Shown: in pieces, positions 41,690-52,474 of the stretch
Layout of the letters: every line of letters begins with the position of its first letter
Numbering within the stretch: the stretch's first letter is position 1
From: Prorocentrum cordatum
Lineage: Eukaryota; Sar; Dinophyceae; Prorocentrales; Prorocentraceae
DNA: 62,000 bases
Direction of reading: 5' to 3'
NCBI GenBank assembly: GCA_963575745.1
Contig: CAUYUJ010019888.1
Span: forward strand, 1 to 62,000
The notes under the pieces: model-generated
Database searches by the model: none
Seen by the model: only the letters and a program-made list of their open reading frames with translations
Told to the model about the DNA's origin: nothing
Made by a program: the position numbers and the translations under genes

Positions 41690-42390
41690 GTATTGGGGGG
41701 CTCTAAAAACCTTGAAAGAGGCTACGAGTCCAATTCGGCCTGGGAGGGCTCGAGCAGGCACCAAGGCAGCTCCGGGAGCACCCCAAGAGACACAAGAAAA
41801 CAGCACAAGATTGGCACAATCCCGTCCTCTACAAGGAAGCAGTGTGATGCGTATGTGTTGGATTTCAGAATTTCTTCGGCACCTTTCGGGCCGTCCTCGG
41901 GACCTCGGGCGGGCTCCGGGAGGGCGGCGCTCTCCCGAAGCCCTCCTGGGGCCAGCCAGAGGGCCAAAACTTTGACACAGATTTAACACGCCCCGCTGTC
42001 TCCTCAGGGACGTTGTTGTGTTAAACGTGCGTTCCCCTGAAACCCCCACGGGGGACCGTGCAGGACTGCGTGGGAGGTCTCGACGGGCCCCCAAGGGAAC
42101 TGTGGGAGCGCCCCAAGAGACCCAACAAGTAAGCACAACATTTGAGCAACTCCGTCCCTGACGAGGATGCGGTTTGTGCCAATGTTGTCCTAAATTTGGG
42201 GCCCCTCCTGGGATACTCCTGAGACCCCCAGATGTCCCCCAACAGGCTGCTACAAAACGGCCTGGGAGTGCTCGATGGGGCGCCGAAGGACCTCGAAACG
42301 CGCCCCAAAAGACCCATTTGGACACACACGTAACACAACACAGTCCCTGACGATGATGCGTTGTGCGTTACACTCGCGGTAAATTTTGGG
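41690..42390. repeat. Three diverged ~200-270 bp direct repeats
   Basis: Shared order: 'ggcctgggagggctcgan', 'ccccaagagaccaacaa', 'gtccctgacgaggatgcg', 'ttnggncccnnccngg', 'cctgagacccccaga'. Copies start near 41735, 42060 and 42255. Confidence 0.6.
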
Positions 42391-44400
42391 TCCTCCCGGA
42401 ACTTTCCTGAGACCCCCAGAATCCAGCAAAAGAGCCTTCCAGGACGCCGCCGACTCCTCGAAACGTGTCACGCACGCGTCGTTCGAACACCGTACTGCGC
42501 CGACGCTCCCGTTCCACTTTGCATTGTCACTGCGCGACTTCTTCCTCGCTTTCACACGCGTGCACCTTGCGCAATACATGGTCCGAAGTTTTTTCGCCTC
42601 TGCCTCGTCGCCCGCTGCGTCCCCGCCAAGCCCGCCGACTGGCTGCTTTCGCCCTTCCTCCTCGGCTTTACTTGCCCACCCGTTGCACGTCTTGCACCAC
42701 GTGCCATCCGCGCTTTTCATTTGCGCCGCGAATTCTTTACAAAACGCCGGTCGATCCTTTCTCTGGAATTCTCGTTTCGCCAACGATTATACCAACGCCC
42801 TGCGCTGACACCGCTCGCGCTGGTCTCGCGGCATGAGCTGCACCTCCCACGCGCCCCAACCCACGTTTTCCCCCCGGAAGATCCAGGAGTTCTCTCGGCT
42901 TCGCGCGCGCGTGATGGCAACGTAACTTGACACCCAAGTCACGCCTCGCCCTCCTTCCAGGTCCGCTATCACTGCGCCCATGGCCCTTCTTTGCGCAGCG
43001 TGCGCTGTCGCTGCCAACGACGGAGTGATCATGCACTGCGCCCGCTTGTCACTCGACGCGGGATGCCTCCGATATCCGCCCAAGAACCACTGGCGCCCAT
43101 TCGATGGGAAGATCGGATGCAGCCCTGACTCTCAACCAGGCAGGTGCCAGTCCTTCGCATGAAAGTCGCGCGCTATGACTCTGGACAGATACAACAACAC
43201 CTCCTCCTCCTCGTCATCCCCCACGACCTCGCCCCCTTGCAATGCCCATCCGTGAATCGTCGCTGCGCGGCCTCGCAATAGCTGCTTCTTCGACCAATCC
43301 AAACGATCGCCCAGGGCAACAGGCGTGCCCTTTGCCGGATGCAGCCACCCTGGCAAGCTTGCACGCGCCTTATCGCGGTGCCCCTGCCACCGTATTTTGT
43401 CCTCCACCGTGTGCGGTCGTCTCTGCTCGCGCCCGTGACACGGGCGATCGCATGCTGCGGCCCAAAGCACCTCCTCTCCTCATGCCTTCGCCCACTGCAC
43501 TGCCCGTTGCTTCCCGACGTGGCAACGATGTCATGGTTTGCTCAAGCGGCTACGGCTTCCACGAAGTTCTCTTCCCGAAAACGCGCGTATTCCGGCGACG
43601 TCGCGACGAAATTCCTATACTCGCGCTTCACTTTGCACGTCTCGCACTCCAGCCCGCTGCCGTCGCAGATTCCCCCTGCGTTTTCTAGAGAACGCGGATC
43701 TCAACAACCCGGGGCGCCGTTCACCCGCGACCCAGGCGCGTCCGTCGGCCTGCCGCGCAGGAAATTGCGCGTTCGTTCAGTGGGCGCCCCGCGACGGAAC
43801 TCGTCCTGCACCCCGAGGAACGAGCCGTCCTGGCCCTCCACGCGCTTGTACTCCGTTAGTTACGTCATTCCCTGTACTGCCCATTCCGTCTCCTGCTCCC
43901 AAGAAGATGCGCTGCCCGTGGTCCTCCGCGGCACCTGGCGCGCACTTCCTCGCATTCTTCAGATGCGACGTGGGCAGCGCATTGATTTCTGCCCCCAGCT
44001 GATATAATTTTTTGCATAACAACGCGCTCACGCCCCAGAACGGCCCACCCACGCTGTCTTCTCCAACCTTCGTGTCGTTTGCTGCCGACACGCGCGTCCG
44101 CGGATGCGAATCCAGCCCCGCAAGGAAGCTCGCGCTCACCATGCTCACTTCGTCCACAATCAGCCACTTCCACTGCGACATCCGCTGCGAGGACAATTCC
44201 TGCTCGGTCTTCTTCATGGTCTCTGCGCTTCCATCGCCCCCGGCGCCCTGCCCCCCCGTTTTCGCCACGCCTGGGCCAAACGCTCTGCGGGTCGCATTTA
44301 CGTCGAGGGCCGACGCGTTTGTTGCTTGCACAGCGGCTGTCTGGACATCTATGCCAGGGTGATTATATCTGGCCCAACCTGGCGCATCAGCGGGATACAC
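42290..44400 (-). pseudogene. PIF1-like helicase with C-terminal Cys-rich domain, frame-broken
   Basis: Reading down the minus strand: WKWLIVDEVSMVSASFLAGL (Walker B/motif II) near 44150; GVSALLCKKLYQLGAEINALP where motif III GDxxQLxP is expected, altered to CKKLYQL; then, after a frame change near 43850, YKRVEGQDGSFLGVQDEFRR and RGRPTDAPGSRVNG; GICDGSGLECETCKVKREYR; LPGWLHPAKGTPVALGDRLD and WSKKQLLRGRAATIHGWAL; TAHAAQRRAMGAVI and SYVAITRARSRE (motifs V/VI); then a tail with WCKTCNGW and YCARCTR pairs. Several frame changes, a stop after FVEAVAA, and no Walker A (GxxGxGKS) segment found upstream make this a degraded copy. PIF1-type helicases are amplified in dinoflagellates, some linked to Helitron-like elements. 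Confidence 0.75.
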
Positions 44401-44575
44401 ATGCCCCCATATGGCTTCTGGGGGTAGATAACTCTGCTGAATGGGCGGAGCCCGCTGAGCCCAGATCGCTAAACCCCTTCCTTAAGCCTCTGGAGGCACT
44501 TGTAGCCCACTGTATAACCAAGTTAGGCCAGACAGAGCCACCTCGGCGTCCGCTTACATCGGCGGCGAGCAAAGG

Positions 44576-44746
44576 GGGGAAGTGAGAAGGGGCGGGCCTT
44601 CTCAGAATGCTCGGACGTCCCCCGGCTTCCTGATAAGATTTCTATGCGTTCGCCGAAGACAAGGACAACTTCTCAGAAGGCGCGAGGGCTCCTGAAAAGT
44701 TCCGACGCCTTCTGAGAAGGCCTTCTCCTTCTCACTTCCACCCCTC
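44576..44746. mobile_element. ~170-bp element with ~40-bp terminal inverted repeats
   Basis: Left 'ggggaagtgagaagg', then GGCCTTCTCAGAA and CGGACG; right end read inversely gives 'tggaagtgagaagg', GGCCTTCTCAGAA and GTCGGA. The arms are about 85% complementary over some 40 bp. It lies just upstream (in gene sense) of the helicase remnant. No clear target duplication. Confidence 0.65.
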
Positions 44747-44749
44747 GCC

Positions 44750-45780
44750 CGCTGCCGATAATAACCCCAAAGGATCTTTAGACCCCCCAGAATAAGTGAA
44801 CTTAAGTATTGTTTCAGCGGCCCTAACGATGTCTTTCGTCCCTCTTCCAAAGAGCCCATCTTCCCCTTCGGGCAAAGGTTGATCACTGCTCCAAATTAAT
44901 ATAATTACACCCCCTCCCCCACCCGGCCGGCGGCCAACCCAGAACCATGCCGACCCCATTCGGGCCACCCCCACCACCATCCCTGCCACAGCACAATACA
45001 AAACTCACTTTGCCCCCCACATTTGGAGCAAGTGCGGCCAACCCGATGCTGCTCCCCCCACCATCCCTTTTCAAAAATAATGCTGAATACACTGTGGGAC
45101 AACGTCTTGAGTCATGTTCGTGGGGCCCGCGAACACTGTGTATTGTGTTTGACAGGAGTGGCGGGGGTGTCAGCATATTGCCTGCTGTGCGCAAAGCTTC
45201 CATCCCTGGCAAACAAAAAAACAGCGATACAAAATGCACCTCGCGGCTAAATGTGGATCATGCGCGGCCACATCGCGATCACTGTCAAGTGGTTTTTGGC
45301 AGGGACTGCGGGGGTGGTGGCGTATGGCCTGCTATGCGCAGGCCCACCAGACACAATGATGGGCATTGGTTTTCGACAAGGATGGTGGGGCCGGCATGTT
45401 TCCCGATGTGTGCTGTCACGTGCGCAGGCGCACCTGACACACTGCACGTGCCTCGAACGTGGCGAACCTGGCGCGGCCAGAATATGCAGCACAGCTGGCG
45501 CACGTGGAACACGTGGCGCATCTGGTGCACCAGACGTGCCTGGCACGCTCAGGCCCAAGCGTTGCGCACATGGGGTCGGTTTTGGTTCCCAGGAGCTGCC
45601 CATCCAAAGACGACCGCTGAACATGCCCAGGCTCGGGTGTTACCTGTGTTGGGAGGGCGGGTGGGCGTGAGCTGGACGGCTTGCGGGCGGGTGGGCAGCT
45701 TGACCCCTCCCCCTGCCCCCTCCCCTGGACCTGGACTGGGGGGGGGTCGGCGGGTCCTGTTCGGCCCGGGATGACGCCGC
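44750..45780. other. Unassigned, with a weak internal duplication
   Basis: The segment 45150-45210 partly repeats at 45295-45350 ('gggactgcgggggtggnggcgtatngcctgctntgcgca'). The 275-codon plus frame has no domain and shifts composition several times. Confidence 0.4.
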
Positions 45781-46400
45781 GAGGGCTCCAGAGTGCCCAA
45801 GATGGCCTCCAAGATCGCTCAAGATAGCCCAACATGGCTCAATATAGCTAACAGCATGCCTCCAGGAGGCCCCAAGAGGGCCACAAGACGGGCCCAAGTG
45901 CGTTTGGACACCCTTCAGGACCTCCCCGAGAAGCCAAAATACTGTCAAACACTACAGAACATCTATGATGTTGGCCTTCTCGCCTCTTCGCTTCCGATGC
46001 GCTTTTGGAGCCTCGCGATGGCCCCAAGATGGCCCGAGAAAGCCCCATGAGGGGCCCAAAAGGCCGCCACAACGGCCCCAAGGGCACCCAAGATCGCCCC
46101 AAGAGGGCCCCCAGAGGCGATTTTGATGGCTCTTCGAGGGGGGGTCCTAGATAAGGGATCCATCCCCTTTGATCGACGGCCTCCGCAATGGCCCTAGGAG
46201 GACCTCCGAAGCTCACAAAACAAAACCCAAGAGAGCCCCAAGAGAGCCCCAAGAGGGCCCCAAGACACTCCAAAAGAGCCCCAAGAGGACCCCAAGACCC
46301 CCCGCAAAGAGTTCCACAAGGGCCCCAGGATGCCCCATGAAGAGCCTCAAGAGGACCCCGGCTCCAAGAAGGCCTCCGATGCTCCAACACAACCATGGCT
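45780..46400. repeat. Degenerate CCCCAAGAGGGCC-type repeat
   Basis: Short units 'gccccaagaggncccc' and 'ccaagatggcc' recur through the region; the same motif family appears at 32640-32780 and 36300-36400. Confidence 0.6.
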
Positions 46401-46484
46401 CAACACGCTCCTCCCCCTCCTCTTTTTCACCGCTCTGCTTCAATATATGACCATATATGATCGCGGGCTCAGGGTCCTCGGGCC

Positions 46485-46612
46485 CCCCCTCCAGATGGGA
46501 TGGGTCCCAGGGTCCTCGGGCACCCCACTCCCCCAGATGGGATGGGGGGGGGGAGGAGGTGGAGGAGGAGGAGGAGGAGGAGGAGGAGGAGGAGGAGGAG
46601 GGGGAGGATGAT
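46485..46612. repeat. Scaffold 'cccagatggg' plus (GGA)n microsatellite
   Basis: Two leaders 'ccagatgggatgggtcccagg' and 'cccagatgggatgggggggg', then GGAGGA. Homologous leader to 36715-36780. Confidence 0.8.
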
Positions 46613-46939
46613 ATATGCGTCTCTGCTTCCCGCTTCCCGTCGGCTCTCGCGGGCAGGGCTTCGGAGGGGGCCGGCGGGGGCTCTCCGCGCCTCGTGTCCC
46701 ACGCGCAAGGGGGGGGACTCATCCGGGTGTCCCCGCGGCGCCCGCTGGCAGCGCTCTCATGGGCAGTCTCGGTTCAGACACCCGGCACTCCGAAGAGTTG
46801 TCCTGGCATCTCCATCCCGGGGAGGACTGCGGAGGCTCAGGCCCCGCGCGGGCCCTCGGAGAGTCCATCCTCTGTCGCGTGGACTGGACAAGACGATGGC
46901 GCATTCTGCATCGTGTCCACACTGGGAAAGTCGCCATGT

Positions 46940-47450
46940 TGGCCACGCGCGCCGACCGAGCGCCAGCAGGAGTTCGAACCGCAGTGCTAGGCAAACGACT
47001 TTAGGCACATCGCGAATCAAAACGCAAAACGAAGCAAGTCACACTGCAACCCTGATGAGAAGATGTTTACACATCCTCCCGCGCGCATGGCAGCCCACAA
47101 TGGATTATTCCGCTGGAGACGTAGCCCCCGAAATTACCAAGCCCGCCCAACAATAGAGGAAAACTAATCCCACGTCGCCGCGCGCGCCGACCAGGCGCCA
47201 GCAGGAGTTCTGCCCGCAGTGCTAGGCAAACGACTTTGAGCACACTCGCACATCAAAACGAAGCAACTCCCATTGCAGTCCTCAGGAGAATATGCTGACA
47301 AATCCTCCCGCGAGCAGGGTAGCCCACAATGGACTACTCCGCTGGAGCAGCAACCCCAAAACATGATCCAGCCCTCCCAACAATAGAGGGAAACCGATCT
47401 CACTTCGCCGCGCGCGCGCCGATAAGGCGCCAACAGGAGTTCTGCCGAAC
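46940..47450. repeat. ~235-bp tandem repeat, about 2 copies
   Basis: Both copies run 'cgccagcaggagtt', 'gcagtgctaggcaaacgact', 'catcctcccgcg', 'agcccacaatggantanncc' and 'cccaacaatagaggnaaac'. Confidence 0.85.
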
Positions 47451-47635
47451 ACGGCGCGCCCAGTCCCTCTGGCCCCAGCCGCGCCCGCGCCGCCCCGTCC
47501 TCTGAAGGCGCAGCGCTGGCCCCCGCTAGGGCCCGTGGGCCCTGTTCGCGTCCGCTCCGCACCTGGACCTGCTACCGGGGTCGCTTTGCTCCCGCCGCCA
47601 CGGCCTCCGCCATGTTGTCTCTTGCATGCATGGTC

Positions 47636-48105
47636 CTCCTCCTGCTCCTCCTCCTCCTCCTCCTCCTCCTCCCCCTTCCCCTCCGCCTCCTCCTCCGCCT
47701 CCTGCCCCTCCTCCTCCTCCTCCTCCTCCTCCTCCTCCTCCTCCTCCTCCTCCTCCTCTCCAGGCGGTCTGCCTGGATGTCTCTCCTCCCTGGTTACCCG
47801 GTCGTCTCTCTGCGATCGGATTCCACGCCGGTCGGGCTCACTTTTGCCCACCGGGTGCGCCTCGCCGGGCCCTCGCCCGCCTCTCCTGCCTGCCTCTGCT
47901 TCCCTCCCTCCCCTCTCTCCCCTCTCTCCCTCCCCTCTCCTCTCCCCTCCCTCCCCCCTCCCCTCCCTCCCTCCCCTCCCTCCCCCCTCTCCCCTCTCCT
48001 CCTCTCCCCTCCCCTCCCCCCCTCCCCTCTCCTCTCCCCTCCCTCCTCTCCGCCTCTCCTCCCCCCCTCCCTTCCCCTCCCCTCTCCCCCCCCCCTCTAA
48101 CCAGC
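47636..48105. repeat. (CTC)n microsatellite and CCCTCTCC polypyrimidine tract
   Basis: CTCCTC runs at 47636-47762 and an almost pure pyrimidine tract at 47885-48105. Pro-, Leu- or Ser-rich frames are repeat artefacts. Confidence 0.95.
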
Positions 48106-48109
48106 CCCC

Positions 48110-49590
48110 TCCTCCCTACTGTGCTTGTTTACGTGGTGCCCGTGCAGATATGTTAAACTTACTCTTAAATCTGCTAGCTGCAGCGCCGCCTTTCTCTGAC
48201 CGTCGCCAGGCGAATCAGATTTTTTTTCCTCGCAACGAAGCCCCAAACCCCAGGCGAATCAGATGCGCAGTCCAAGATCCCCCCTCCAACCCCCGCCGGC
48301 GCCGCCACGGCGTCGGCGGCCGGCCATTTTTCTGGCCGCAGCCTGGGTACTGCCTGCGGCGCTGCGCGGCTGGGTGCGGCAGGGTCGACGACACTCTCTT
48401 GGTGTGCCATGGCCTGGTCGCACGCCTTCGCGGTACGCTTACCTGGTCTTCGGCCACCGCCCAATACCCGCCTGGTTTCGCGCTTCAGGGTTCCAACGAT
48501 TGCTCGTCTCCTCAGCCTACCTGGATGGGTTCCTAGGGGGAAGCTCACACGGGATTGGCTTCGAGTTGTTCCACGGCGTTGTTCATTCCCTCACCCTTGT
48601 CGGGATCCCCTACGGCTCCATGGACAGTTTCGCCATCCTGCCGCCTCGCACTTCGAGTACTTGCTCTTCGTGGACTTGGTTCCCCATTTCACTGTGCACC
48701 TCCGGCACCCGCGTGCCAGAAATACACGTTGTAAACGTGGACTCCGCTTTATATTCGCCTTCCTCCTCTTCCGCACCTGTTTAGTACCCAATTCGACTCC
48801 GAAGTGCCCCTCCCGTCACTTGGCAGGCGTCTGATCCTCTTACACCTGCGGACTAAAAATGTTCGCGGGGCGACAGCGAGAACCACACCCTGAAAACAAG
48901 CGGCACTCTATCCATGAAGCCGTTGCAACTTCTAAGGTTAAGGGTCATACATGGTGAGGAACTCTCAGGCGAACCTCCCAGCTCGCCCTACCAACACGCA
49001 TCGGGGTGCGACAGGGAAGAGTTATTCACAAGGAGCAAGGATGGAGGATGAGGAGTTGGAGGAGGACGACGACGGTAGACTGTTAAAGGAGCCTCACATA
49101 TTACTCTTAGAAGCCTCCAAAACGTCCCGAAGAAAACTAAAGTAATCTGGCAAGGCGCAGCGCAGCAACCGTGCAGAGGTTCCAGTTGCGCAGTGCTGCA
49201 GCACTGCAGGGCCGCTTCCCAGAGAGACTGTTCACAGACATCGGTACAGCTATCCGGCATGTATGCCGATGATCTGCAGGCGCGCTGACTGAGTGTGCAG
49301 CAGGCAACTGGACACAGGAAGCGTCTGGCCGAGCGCTGCAACAAAAACATCTAGGCCACGGGGCCAGATTCGACATCCTGCTGGGCGAACGGAGACCGGC
49401 TCAAAGAAATGGGAATGGCTGGGTGAAACGGGTCAGGTTGCAAATGTGGCGCGTGTGCACCCCGCTTCCTTCGCCCCTTCGCGCTCTCTTTCTCCTCATT
49501 CCAAGTCTCCATTCCTCTTCCTTCAAATCCCTGAGACTTCCTCCCCATGTATGATCCTGCAGCTTCAAACATGTCAACGGTTCCACAGAT
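48110..49590. other. Unassigned, moderately complex sequence
   Basis: A 173-codon plus frame (48263-48784) and a 141-codon overlapping plus frame are open through non-repetitive sequence, but I see no domain or convincing splice structure. Coding remains possible. Confidence 0.3.
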
Positions 49591-49596
49591 AGAAGG

Positions 49597-49925
49597 CCGG
49601 CCGCTTCCAACACGTGGCTCTCAGCTTAGCACCGCGCGCACTCGTCTTAAACATTGCAAGAGTTTTACTGATTGAGGGAGGGTGGTTTTCAAAATGTAGC
49701 TCTCGCCTCAGCACCGCGCACATTCGTCTTAAAAGATTACAAGAGCTTCACGGATTGAGGCTGGGCCGTTTTCAACATGTGTCCCTCGCCTTAGTGCCGC
49801 GCGCATTCGTTTTCAAACATTGCAATCGCTTCACGGGTTGAGGATTGCTCCTTTTCAAAATGTGGCTCTGGCCTTAGCGCCGCGCGAATTCATGTGTTTA
49901 ACAATTGCCAGAATTTCGCGGGCTC
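49597..49925. repeat. ~82-bp tandem repeat, 4 copies
   Basis: Unit 'ttttcaaaatgtggctctcgccttagcaccgcgcgcattcg' followed by 'tttaaacattgcaagagcttcacgggttgagg'. Copies start near 49603, 49687, 49769 and 49853. Confidence 0.9.
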
Positions 49926-49929
49926 CCAT

Positions 49930-50250
49930 GCTTAACGTACCAGAAACGGCATTTAGGAACCATTCCGGATTGTCAGGGCGCAACAATTACATTGAGTCGT
50001 GGTGTCGAAATCCCAGGAGTGGTGTTCTGGAGCGGTTCAGGATAGCCAAGACGCTGCAATCATGTGTCATGTTGATTCGTGGCGTTGGAGTCCCGAGAAA
50101 TGTGCTTTGGTACGCTTTCAGGCTCTTCGAACGGTTGTCTACCAACAAGCCAGTTCCCTGTGGAAATGAACCCTTGTAGGGGCCTGTGAAGAGGGAGCTT
50201 GGAGGGAAGGTATATCCCAACATCGTTGACGAGTCTGGGTTTATACTGAT
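49930..50250. other. Short direct repeat (~75 bp apart), otherwise unassigned
   Basis: 'gagtcgtggtgtcgaaatcccagg' (49994) and 'gattcgtggcgttggagtcccgag' (50070) look like diverged copies. Confidence 0.4.
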
Positions 50251-50404
50251 CCTGCTCCTCCTCCTCCTCCTCCTCCTACTCCTCATGCCCCTCCTTCGTA
50301 TCCCCCCCCCCTTCCACCGCAGAGGGAAGGGGAAGATGAAGGAGGGAGGAGGAAGAAAACGGTAAGAATGAGGAGGACTGAGGAGGACAAAGGTTCAGGG
50401 AGAG

Positions 50405-50785
50405 CCCGATATGGGGCGTCCTGCCCGACGAGGACCAGGTTCCGCTCGTGAGGGCATTGCGGAAGTAGTCCATGAAGCCGTCCCCATTGGCGTCGGTCTG
50501 GAACAGCATCTGGGCGCGAGGTAAAAGGAGCAGGCGGAGGAGCAACAGCAAGGGGATGACCATGTACAGAAGCAATGGTGGAGGTGAAGGGAGAGACGAG
50601 AGGGAAGGAATTGAGGGACGGGGGGAGGAGTGGAGGAGCAGGAAGAGAGGGAAGGCATCGAGACGCGGGATGGTGAAACAGATGGAGGAGACGAGGGTAA
50701 CGACGACGGCAGATACGAGCTGGAAACACATCAGGCCCAGGTGCTCGAATCTTATGATGCCTCCCTTCGCTCATTGTTTACAGCG
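50405..50785 (-). CDS. Possible EF-hand/membrane protein exons (tentative)
   Basis: A minus frame reads a hydrophobic segment FQLVSAVVVTLVSSICFTIP near 50690, then low complexity, then after a good acceptor (CCTCGCGCCCAG) MLFQTDANGDGFMDYFRNAL. DANGDGFMDYFR fits an EF-hand Ca-binding loop at positions 1, 3, 5, 6 and 8, but position 12 is Arg instead of Glu. The low-complexity part between would be an intron. Partners were not found apart from a weak EF-like segment at about 51120-51230. Confidence 0.35.
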
Positions 50786-50929
50786 CAACCGTGCCGAGAG
50801 GGAGGAAGGGGGAGGCGGCGACCGCGACGCATCACGAGCAGGCAATCACACCCCGTGGAAAAACATGGCGCATACCGGACTGTAGAAGGCTGCGCTCCAG
50901 AGTCAGCCCACTCCTGGATCAGACGCGGA

Positions 50930-51000
50930 AGCCGCAGAAGGAGGTGAGGAAGAGGAGGAAGAGGAGGAAGAGGAGGAAGAGGAGGAAGAGGAGACGTGGG
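50930..51000. repeat. (AGGAGGAAG)n short array
   Basis: Units of GAGGAGGAA; Glu- and Lys/Arg-rich frames follow from it. Confidence 0.85.
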
Positions 51001-52235
51001 TGAATGCCGGATAGGGGGAGCGGCCAACCCAAGTCGCCAAGGGAGTCCTGCCATCCAGTGTCAGAGGGAGGAGCTGGGGCACCCAGACTAAGGCGGCTCA
51101 ACGGGCCCCGTCCAGAGGAAACCGCGCAAAGACCTCTCAATACTCTGAGGGTTCGAAATGCCCACGCTGGGTGGCATCAAGAGAACGACAAACAGCGCCA
51201 GGATCTTCACCCTTCATGGGCAAAATCCGAGCCAGAACGCATGCAAAGAAAGGACTCGAGCTCCCATTCCCCAGGGGGGAGGGCCATAATCGTGGACGTT
51301 GTCCTCCGACACATCTCGAACGTGGTGCTCTTGCTTTTGATCGGGCACTAGGTTGTTCCCGCCACCTAGGAGATGCAGAACTAGTGGTCCAATGGGTACG
51401 ACAGTGGCGCAAAAATGGGAGTCTGCGCCCCGCTTCGGCACAGGCGACGACAGCAACGAGAGCAAGCTCGAGTGCGAAAGCACTGGCGCGCTACAGACAG
51501 CAGCCGTGAATACATCAAGCCGTACACCCAGAAGCCCAGCACGTCAATCGCTCGTCACAAAGACCAGGGTGAACACACCCCGTGGATTGCGAGGCCCTGA
51601 ATACCCAGAAGTGGCATTTTCCCAACGAGGAAACTCTGTGCTGTTGGTCTGCCTCGTGGATCATGCTGTGACCGACGTTGGGCCTCTTGGGACAATCTGG
51701 AGGCCTTCCTGCGGCTCTGGCAACTTCCAGCATGAAGATGTACGATGCTGATTTGGCTTGTGAGCCATCATGGGGCTGCCCGGGGGGCCCTCTTGGGACC
51801 CTCTTGCGGCCCTCCTGCGACTCTGGCAAGTTCCTAGCCTGGAGCGACCTCGTTCAGTACGGTCTGGACCACCGCCGCAGGCCATTCGCACCATCGGGCC
51901 ACCCTGCCCTTCAGGGTGGCGACTCCAGAAAACGGGGCCCACTGACGAAGCTCAGGCGACCCGAAGCCATAGTACCTCGTCCTCCTTCTCGTCCTCCTCT
52001 TCGTCCCCAGCCCCCTCCCTCACTAACATTGTCACATGGTCATACGCGTCGGCCGGAAGAAGTAGGCTAACATATGAAGTAGCAGGGCAGATGAAGCAGG
52101 TTGGGTTCGGGCCCCCCGGGATGACAAAACACACAGCAGCAAAAGCACATCGAGTCTGGAAGCAGGAAGACACTAGAAGTAGATCTGGATCGGGGGAAAC
52201 AGCAAAACCTACTCACACTCATACTCCTCAGCCTT
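51001..52235. other. Unassigned
   Basis: Includes a diverged duplication at 51680-51735 and 51785-51840 ('ttgggacnntcttgnggcccctcctgcgnctctggcaa'). No gene recognised. Confidence 0.35.
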
Positions 52236-52237
52236 AG

Positions 52238-52270
52238 GTCGGGCATGTCCCATTAGGTCGGGCATGTCCC
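52238..52270. repeat. Tandem GTCGGGCATGTCC, left partner of the inverted end at 56249-56261
   Basis: Two copies of 'ttaggtcgggcatgtccc' at 52234 and 52254. Inverted relative to GGACAGGCCCGAC at 56249-56261 with one mismatch. Confidence 0.6.
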
Positions 52271-52474
52271 CATACAGGCAGATGTTTGGACGAAGCATAT
52301 TAAAAATAGTAAGAAAAAATTATCCCTGCAAAGCAACCTAACAGCGATGTGTAGGAGCATATCTGGAAGCATTCCCCTTAAGATTCAGATAAGAATCTTG
52401 TTGTAGAATTCTGCTGTTCTCGCAGTCCTGGTCGCATTCGCGATGGCAGTCGCAGTGGCAACAGCAGTCGCAGT

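Noticed and set aside
44947-45774. 275-codon plus ORF
   Set aside because: Composition changes abruptly, parts are a diverged DNA duplication, and no domain is visible.
46960-47010. tRNA-like B box (GGTTCGAACTCC on minus)
   Set aside because: The flanking bases do not form a T-arm stem, no A box or acceptor stem is found, and the tandem copy at 47.2 kb has lost the GTTCGAAC core.
47535-48536. 333-codon plus ORF with Pro/Ser/Leu runs
   Set aside because: Most of it is the CTC microsatellite and pyrimidine tract.
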